This document shows, piece by piece, positions 58,817-64,000 of a stretch of DNA of 64,000 nt. Source of the stretch: Nocardia sp. CNY236 (GTDB lineage Bacteria > Actinomycetota > Actinomycetes > Mycobacteriales > Mycobacteriaceae); contig NZ_AXVD01000017.1 in assembly GCF_000482385.1 (NCBI RefSeq), positions 62,001 through 126,000 on the forward strand. Reading direction: 5' to 3'. The notes under the pieces were generated by a model. That model was not told where the DNA came from. It made no database searches and saw only the letters and a list, made by a program, of their open reading frames with translations. A program made the position numbers and the translations under genes. Position 1 is the first letter of the stretch; each line of letters opens with the position of its first letter.

Positions 58817-61120
58817 TTACTCGAGTTCTGGGCTTGTCCGGCCTGGGTGTATCCGGCCTGGGTGTATCCGGCGCAGTCGCAAGCTGTTGGTGACGACGAA
58901 GAACGAGGAGAAGGCCATTGCGGCGCCGGCGACCAGTGGGTTCAGCCAGCCGATGGTGGCGACGGGTATGGCGATGATGTTGTAGCCGAATGCCCATGCC
59001 AGGTTGCCTTTGATGGTGCGTAGCGTGGCGTGTGCGAGTTCGATGGCGTCGGGCACGGTATTCAGGTCGCTGCGGACCAGGATCACATCCGCGGCGGCGA
59101 TCGCGACGTCGGTCCCGGCGCCGACGGCCATGCCGAGGTCGGCGGTGGCCAGCGCGGCGGCGTCGTTGATGCCGTCACCGACCATGACCACTCTGTTGCC
59201 CTGTGCCTGCAGGTGCACGATAGTGGCTACCTTGTCCTGGGGAAGCAGATCGGCGGCGACGTCGGTGATACCGACCTGCCGAGCGATGGCGCGGGCTGCA
59301 GGTTCGTTGTCGCCGGTCAGCATGATGGTGCGCAGTCCGCTGCGGTGAAGGCGCGCGATCGCTTCTGCGGCAGTGTCTTTCACGCGATCGGCGACGGCGA
59401 CGGCGGCGACGACCGCGCCGTCGACTGCGACGAAAACCACGGTGTGGCCGACTGCGGCGTGGTGGTTGCGGTGCGCGTCGAGTACTGGGGGCATGGTGAG
59501 TCCGTGGTCGGACATCAGCTGTGGTCGTCCGACGAGTACGTGCTTGCCGAGCACGATGCCGCGGGCGCCGAGTCCGGGTAGTGCTTCGAAGGATTGGGCC
59601 TCGAAGGATTGGGCTATGGGTAGGTTCGTGTGTCGGCGCGCGTATTCGGTGACGGCTTTGGCGATGGCGTGTTCGGATGCGGCTTCGATTGCACCTGCGA
59701 GGCGCAGTGCCTCGCAGGTGTCGAATCCGTTGGTGACCGTGAAGTCGACGACATGCATCGTGCCTTCGGTGATGGTGCCAGTTTTGTCGAGTACTACGAT
59801 GTCTACGTCACGGGTGGACTCGAGGGCTTGATGACCCTTGATGAAGATGCCCAGTTGCGCTCCGCGCCCGGAGGCAACCATCAGTGCTGTCGGGATGGCC
59901 AATCCGAGCGCGCACGGACACGCGACGACGAGTACGGCGATTGCGGCGGCTCCTGCATTGTCGGTTCCTCCGCCGAGTAGCAGCCATAGTGCGCAGGTCG
60001 TCGTGGCGATCGCAAAGACGATTGGAACGAAGACCGCCGACACACGGTCGGCGATTCGTTGCATGCGTGCCTTGCCTTGTTGGGCATGTTCGACGAGTTG
60101 GATCATGCCGGACAAGGCGGTATCGGCGCCGACTGCGGTGGCTTCGACGACGATCCGTCCAGTGAGCGACATGGTTCCGCCGATGACGCGGTCGCCGCTG
60201 GTCACGTCGACCGGTAGTGGCTCACCGGTCATGGCGCTGGCGTCGATGCTGGACATTCCGCTGGTGACCACGCCGTCGGCGGCGATCGTTTCGCCGGGTC
60301 GGACGACGAATCGTTGCCCTTTCCCGAGTTCGGTGGTTGGAATGGTGATCTCGTGGCCGTCTCGGGTGAGTACGGTGACTTCGTGTGCGGCGAGTTCGAT
60401 GAGCGCACGCAGTGCACTGCCGGCTGTGCGTTTGGCTTTGGCTTCGAAGTAGCGGCCGGCGAGGACGAACGTGGTGATCCCTGCGGCGACTTCCAGGTAG
60501 ATCGAATCACTGGACCAGACTGCCGCCCATACCCCCTCCGGAGCGTCGGTTCGTCCGGGGCGTAGGTACATGGTGTGTAGCGACCACAGGGTGGCGGTGA
60601 GCACGCCTACCGACACGAGGGTGTCCATACTGGCGCTCGCGTGGCGTGCGCCGGCCAGTGCTCGCCGGTGGAACGGCGCTGCGGCCCAGACGACCACGGG
60701 CACGGCGAGCACGGTGAGCAGGATCTGCCAACCGGTGAACCGTGTGTTCGGCAGCATCGCGAACATGGCCGACAGATCGGCCAGGGGAAAGAACGCGACG
60801 AGCGCGACGCCGAGGCGCCGCCGGAGATCGGCGACCACTTCTTCGTCGTCTCCCCCACCGAGGAGTGCTGGCCGGTGGACAGTTGCGGGTTCGGCGGTGT
60901 ATCCGGCGGCGGACACCTCCTCGCACAGCTGCTGCACCGAGGTCGGTGCAGCAGCGTCGATGGTGGCGGCGCCGGTGGCATAGTTGACCGACGCGGTCAC
61001 CCCGGCCAGTTTGTTGAGGCGGCGTTCGACCCTGCTGGCGCAGGCGGCGCAGCTCATTCCGCCCACGGCGAGGGTTACCCGCGTGGGCTGTGGTGATGCG
61101 GTGGTCTGCTCTGTGGTCAT
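58817..61120 (-). CDS. Copper-translocating P1B-type ATPase (CtpB/CopA-like)
   Basis: 767 residues. One N-terminal heavy-metal domain has GGMSCAACASRVERRL (CxxC, about 18). Then come the actuator MTGEPLPVDVTSG, the membrane motif VVACPCALGLA (CPC, about 400), phosphorylation motif VVLDKTGTITEG (Asp about 447), SEHAIAKAV (the usual SEHP has Ala here) and MVGDGINDAAALATADLGMA. It moves Cu(I) across the membrane; in M. tuberculosis CtpB/CtpA/CtpV are of this type. Two in-frame 15-bp tandem duplications occur, making SFEAQSFEA near residue 508 and RIHPGRIHPGR at the C-terminus. Convergent with the Rv0102-like gene. The ATG at 61120 is the usual start (MTTEQTTASPQPTRV). Confidence 0.93.
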   Translation of the reverse strand: MTTEQTTASPQPTRVTLAVGGMSCAACASRVERRLNKLAGVTASVNYATGAATIDAAAPTSVQQLCEEVSAAGYTAEPATVHRPALLGGGDDEEVVADLRRRLGVALVAFFPLADLSAMFAMLPNTRFTGWQILLTVLAVPVVVWAAAPFHRRALAGARHASASMDTLVSVGVLTATLWSLHTMYLRPGRTDAPEGVWAAVWSSDSIYLEVAAGITTFVLAGRYFEAKAKRTAGSALRALIELAAHEVTVLTRDGHEITIPTTELGKGQRFVVRPGETIAADGVVTSGMSSIDASAMTGEPLPVDVTSGDRVIGGTMSLTGRIVVEATAVGADTALSGMIQLVEHAQQGKARMQRIADRVSAVFVPIVFAIATTTCALWLLLGGGTDNAGAAAIAVLVVACPCALGLAIPTALMVASGRGAQLGIFIKGHQALESTRDVDIVVLDKTGTITEGTMHVVDFTVTNGFDTCEALRLAGAIEAASEHAIAKAVTEYARRHTNLPIAQSFEAQSFEALPGLGARGIVLGKHVLVGRPQLMSDHGLTMPPVLDAHRNHHAAVGHTVVFVAVDGAVVAAVAVADRVKDTAAEAIARLHRSGLRTIMLTGDNEPAARAIARQVGITDVAADLLPQDKVATIVHLQAQGNRVVMVGDGINDAAALATADLGMAVGAGTDVAIAAADVILVRSDLNTVPDAIELAHATLRTIKGNLAWAFGYNIIAIPVATIGWLNPLVAGAAMAFSSFFVVTNSLRLRRIHPGRIHPGRTSPELE
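58840..58869. repeat. 15-bp tandem duplication at the 3' end of the copper ATPase gene
   Basis: GGCCTGGGTGTATCC is repeated exactly at 58840-58854 and 58855-58869, in frame, adding one RIHPG unit to the ATPase C-terminus. A related GGCTTGTCC lies just before, suggesting slippage. Confidence 0.7.
59586..59615. repeat. 15-bp tandem duplication inside the copper ATPase gene
   Basis: TCGAAGGATTGGGCC (59586-59600) is followed by the same sequence ending in T (59601-59615), which duplicates QSFEA in the nucleotide-binding domain. In frame. Confidence 0.7.
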
Positions 61121-61260
61121 CGCGTGGTCTCCATGGTCCGTTCTGGCAGAAGGCGGTTTCGCTGGAGGTCGGCCCGTGATCGGGTGTGCGGCACTGTCAG
61201 GTAGTCGGTGGTGCGTGGTCGATGGTTCCCGCCGCAGTCGTGCGGTGTCCCGTCGCCGAT

Positions 61261-61279
61261 CCCAGCCGCTCGGGCTGGG
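61261..61279 (+). promoter_or_regulatory. Stem-loop before the zinc-finger gene
   Basis: CCCAGCC, five bases, GGCTGGG: perfect 7-bp arms whose 3' end runs into the GGGAGG ribosome site of the GTG at 61291. Pairing would occlude that site. Role unknown. Confidence 0.45.
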
Positions 61280-61290
61280 AGGATGATCGG

Positions 61291-61596
61291 GTGGAATGCT
61301 CGTTGGCACGAGAGTCGCTGTCGGTCCGGCTCGATGCGGAAGTCGAGGATGTGGCCGCGGCTCGGGTCGATGAGCATCTCGCGCGGTGCGGGCGGTGTCG
61401 TCGATGGAATGCATCGGCTGCCGAGGTCACATGGCAGGCTCGGGTGGGTGCTGTGCAGCCAGTTCCGGATCTTTTCGAGCGGATCGTGGCCGAGGTGTGC
61501 AGTGCTCGGCCTCGGCGTCGCCGGTGGGTCGGCGGCCGTGGCCGAGGTGAGGTGTGTCGGGTTCTGGCAGGGTTGGTCGGTGCGCGCCGCGGGTGA
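61291..61596 (+). CDS. Short zf-HC2-type zinc-finger protein, apparently truncated
   Basis: About 101 residues starting at the GTG 61291, which has GGAGG eight bases upstream. The N-terminus is a zf-HC2 (anti-sigma-like) domain: VECSLARESLSVRLDAEVED then ARVDEHLARCGRCRRW, with the HxxxCxxC zinc ligands. Family members I recall near actinobacterial copper genes continue for another roughly 100 residues with membrane helices; here the chain stops after a basic stretch (RPRRRRWVGGRGRG), one base from the convergent NRPS stop. The gene may be truncated by rearrangement or be a short soluble form. It is divergent from the copper ATPase. Confidence 0.65.
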   Translation: MECSLARESLSVRLDAEVEDVAAARVDEHLARCGRCRRWNASAAEVTWQARVGAVQPVPDLFERIVAEVCSARPRRRRWVGGRGRGEVCRVLAGLVGARRG

Positions 61597-61597
61597 T

Positions 61598-64000
61598 CTA
61601 CGGCGCGGTATTGCCGAGGCGGAGCAAGTCGGATACGTCGCTGGCGGATAGTTCGGGTGTCGGGGTGGTGTGGTCGGAAGTCCAGTCGGGGTCGAATCCC
61701 GCCAACTGGATGTCGCACCATCGTTGGACTGCGGTGCGCAGTGGTGGGTCGATGTCTTCGCATGCGCTGATCTCGGCGCGCCAGCGTGCCAACGGAATCG
61801 TGGTGGTGTGCAGGGTGGTGGCGTGTGCCAGGACAGCGGCGACGGCGATCGGTTCGGGACCGAGGAGATCGAGTATGCGTGGCGTGGTCGTGGCAGCTTC
61901 TTTCGTTGCTTCGATGATGGTCTGGGCGGCGACGTCTGCGCGAACCATCGGCTCGCGTACTTCGGTGTGTGGTAGTGCTCCGACCGCGGTGGCGGCTGTT
62001 GCCAGATCGTGGAGGAAATCGTGGTCGGGGTCGCGTGGGTCGCTGGGATGTGGGAGCACGCGACCCAATCGCGCGATGGTCGACGGGACTGCGAATTCGG
62101 TTGCGGCGACGGCGAATAGATGCTCGGCGACGCATTTGCTTTGTGCATATCCTGTCGGCAGTGTGGCCGGGGCGGCCAGTGCACCTCGGGGTCCGGCAGC
62201 TGTGGCAGTCGATACCAGGGTGAGTGCTGCCCCGCAGTCTCGGGCAAGACGCAGTGTGTGGTGGGCGGCAGTGACATTGACGGTCCGTAGGCTCTGGTAG
62301 GAGCGCACCGCGCTGATTGCTGCCGCGTTGTGCACGATGTGACTCACTCCGGCGAATGCGGCGGATTCGGCGCCGAAGTTCGGTGTGGTGCAGTCACCGA
62401 GGACGATCGACAGTCGGCGCGCGTTCCAGGCCGTGTGGAAGTGATGCGCGGCGGATACCGCGGTGAATGCGCCGCGCAGCCGATCGTAGGCGTGGTCGGT
62501 GGAGTCGGCTCGGATCAGGGCCACGATGTCGTGGTCGGTGGATGCCAGCAATTCTGCCAGCAAGTACGCGCCGAGAAAGCCGGTGGCGCCGGTCAGCAGT
62601 ACTCGTCCTGGGGAGGGTGTCGTGGGAGGGGCCGGTGGTGAGGAGGCGGCCAGGAGGGTGCGCAGGGTCGCGATTTCTCGGTCCATATCGGGGGTATCGG
62701 TGCGGGCTGTGTGGTCGGTGGTTCGGGCGGCGAGGTCGGCGGCGGTCGGGTGGGCGAGGATCTCGTCCACGGTGATCGGGTGCCCGGTGAGGACGGTCAG
62801 CCGGTTGGCGAGGGCGATGGTCTGCATGCTGGTTCCGCCGGCTGCGAAGAAATCTTCTTCGGCGGTGAGGTCGTCGCGTCCGAGGACGGTTCGGAAGACG
62901 CGCAAGATCTGGTCGGTACCGGATGCGGTGCGGGATTCGTGGCGGGTTTCGGGCGCGTCGAGGGCGGTGCGGTCGGCCTTGAGGTTGGAGGTGCGTGGCA
63001 AATGGTCGACCGCGATGATTCGTGCCGGGACCCATGCTGGGGGTATGTGGTCGGACAGGCGTTGTCGTAGCGTGTCGAGCCATTCGGGTGGGTGGGGTAT
63101 GTCGAGTGTCACCAGAGCGTCGAGGGCGAATTCGCCGCGTCGGGTGACCAGCGCGTCGGACACTCCGGGTTCGCGGCGCAGGATGTCTTCGATGGTGCGG
63201 ATGCCGACACGGTGGCCGGCGATTTTGACGACGCCGTCACTGCGTTCGATGAACTCGAGTATGCCGTTGGCGTGCACGCGGACCCGGTCACCGGTCGCGA
63301 ACGCGCGAATCGACTCGTGCTGAAGCTGGACGGTCCGGAAGCCGGTTGCGGTGTTGGCGGGCAGGTACCCGTCGGCGAGCATCGGCCCGTAGAGGTGGAG
63401 GTGGCCGACTGTTGGGCCGTGGTCGGGGTCGAAGCGGTCGACGGCGAGGAACGCGCCGATGCGGGGGAACAGCCGCCCCAGTGGTACGGGATGTTGCGGG
63501 TCGTGGTCGGCCGAGATGTCGGTACTGGCGCAGACGACCGCCGCCTCACTGGGACCATAGCTATTGTGCAGTACGGGGTTGTCGCGGCGTGACCAGCGTG
63601 CTACGAGCTCTGGTGATGCCTCTTCTCCGCCGATCACGATCTGACGGATCGTCGCGGGCAGCGTGATGGCGCCGGCGTCGACTGCTATGGCCAGTTCGTG
63701 CCAGATGGCGGTCGGTAGGTCGAGTACGGTCGCTTCGGTGCGGTGGGCATGGTCGAGCAGGTCGGTCAACGAGCGCCGTTGGGTGGGGTTGGTGGCAATG
63801 ACACATGCCCCGGCGGCCAGGGTTGGGAAGATCTCTTCGATGCTGGTGTCTGCGTGTAGCGGTCCGAATTGCACGACCCGGTCCTGTGGTTGCCACTGGT
63901 AGCGGTCCACGGCGTCGGCGGCGAATGCAGCGAGCGCGGCGCCGCTGACCCGCACCGCTTTCGGCGTTCCGGTGGTTCCGGAGGTCAGCACCGCATAGCC
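61598..64000 (-). CDS. NRPS terminal module A-T-reductase (5' end beyond window)
   Basis: The frame is open leftward from the right edge for 800 codons to the stop at 61598. In order: the A domain from TSGTTGTPKAVRVSG through NSYGPSEAAVV, GDRVRVHANGILEF and the A10 region SNLKADRTAL; a T domain with DFFAAGGTSMQTIALANRL (phosphopantetheine Ser); and a Lys2/CAR-type thioester reductase with VLLTGATGFLGAYLLAELL (NADPH loop) and the catalytic TGYAQSKCVAEHL (YxxxK). A-domain pocket residues by eye are D-T-E-L-V-G-S-V-V; the acidic residue after the second position suggests a basic amino acid such as Orn or Lys. Reductive release would give an aldehyde or alcohol. Neighbours are copper genes. An upstream C or A domain may exist outside the window. 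Confidence 0.87.
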   Translation of the reverse strand, partial: GYAVLTSGTTGTPKAVRVSGAALAAFAADAVDRYQWQPQDRVVQFGPLHADTSIEEIFPTLAAGACVIATNPTQRRSLTDLLDHAHRTEATVLDLPTAIWHELAIAVDAGAITLPATIRQIVIGGEEASPELVARWSRRDNPVLHNSYGPSEAAVVCASTDISADHDPQHPVPLGRLFPRIGAFLAVDRFDPDHGPTVGHLHLYGPMLADGYLPANTATGFRTVQLQHESIRAFATGDRVRVHANGILEFIERSDGVVKIAGHRVGIRTIEDILRREPGVSDALVTRRGEFALDALVTLDIPHPPEWLDTLRQRLSDHIPPAWVPARIIAVDHLPRTSNLKADRTALDAPETRHESRTASGTDQILRVFRTVLGRDDLTAEEDFFAAGGTSMQTIALANRLTVLTGHPITVDEILAHPTAADLAARTTDHTARTDTPDMDREIATLRTLLAASSPPAPPTTPSPGRVLLTGATGFLGAYLLAELLASTDHDIVALIRADSTDHAYDRLRGAFTAVSAAHHFHTAWNARRLSIVLGDCTTPNFGAESAAFAGVSHIVHNAAAISAVRSYQSLRTVNVTAAHHTLRLARDCGAALTLVSTATAAGPRGALAAPATLPTGYAQSKCVAEHLFAVAATEFAVPSTIARLGRVLPHPSDPRDPDHDFLHDLATAATAVGALPHTEVREPMVRADVAAQTIIEATKEAATTTPRILDLLGPEPIAVAAVLAHATTLHTTTIPLARWRAEISACEDIDPPLRTAVQRWCDIQLAGFDPDWTSDHTTPTPELSASDVSDLLRLGNTAP

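Overview
The window is GC-rich actinobacterial DNA with many GTG starts, 4-bp ATGA/GTGA gene overlaps and probable leaderless promoters. RbpA, Lsr2, a CtpI-type ATPase, an Rv0102-like CtaG/CopD protein and a small secreted protein of a kind common in Nocardia together point to the Mycobacteriales, most likely Nocardia. No rRNA, tRNA, CRISPR array, transposase or integrase was seen.

Layout. 1-2.6 kb: an edge-truncated Lrp/AsnC regulator divergent from a dimethylargininase, then cobG. 2.6-7.1 kb: a probable cobalamin riboswitch, cobN, and a secreted glycine-zipper protein. 7.1-10.6 kb: a leftward operon (XRE regulator, gamma-glutamylcyclotransferase-like protein, YbdK-type glutamate-cysteine ligase) divergent from map, then an F420/PPOX protein. 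10.6-15.7 kb: leftward tldD-tldE divergent from a NarL-type two-component system, with three palindromic repeats between. 15.7-19.7 kb: FxsA, a YtcJ-like amidohydrolase and Lnt.

20.1-35.6 kb is the main accessory locus: a four-module NRPS (C-A-T x4 plus TE, 4551 aa) coupled by 4-bp overlaps to a DrrA/DrrB-type ABC exporter. The first A domain has the EntF-type serine pocket; the other three have similar hydrophobic pockets. A 12-bp tandem repeat and a 19-bp palindrome precede the gene. 35.6-45.8 kb is mixed: RbpA, small proteins, a PCu(A)C/DyP-peroxidase pair, a nuclease-family protein, a serine hydrolase, a MalT-like LuxR regulator, a DUF7144-like protein and Lsr2. 45.8-52.9 kb: a CtpI-type P-ATPase, a two-domain alpha/beta-barrel protein, an XRE regulator and a fructosamine-kinase-family protein.

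53-64 kb, after an AT-rich hairpin-rich gap, is a membrane/redox/copper region: a YdjM-like protein, PPOX and VKOR proteins, an SGNH hydrolase, a CtaG/CopD fusion convergent with a CPC copper P-ATPase, a short zinc-finger protein, and the 3' part of an A-T-reductase NRPS running off the right edge. The CtaG/CopD -> <- Cu-ATPase pair matches Rv0102/ctpB in M. tuberculosis as I recall it, where the neighbour is nrp (Rv0101) of the isonitrile-lipopeptide (chalkophore) locus. The acidic pocket residue and reductase terminus of the NRPS here fit that kind of pathway. This is the most interesting hypothesis in the window.
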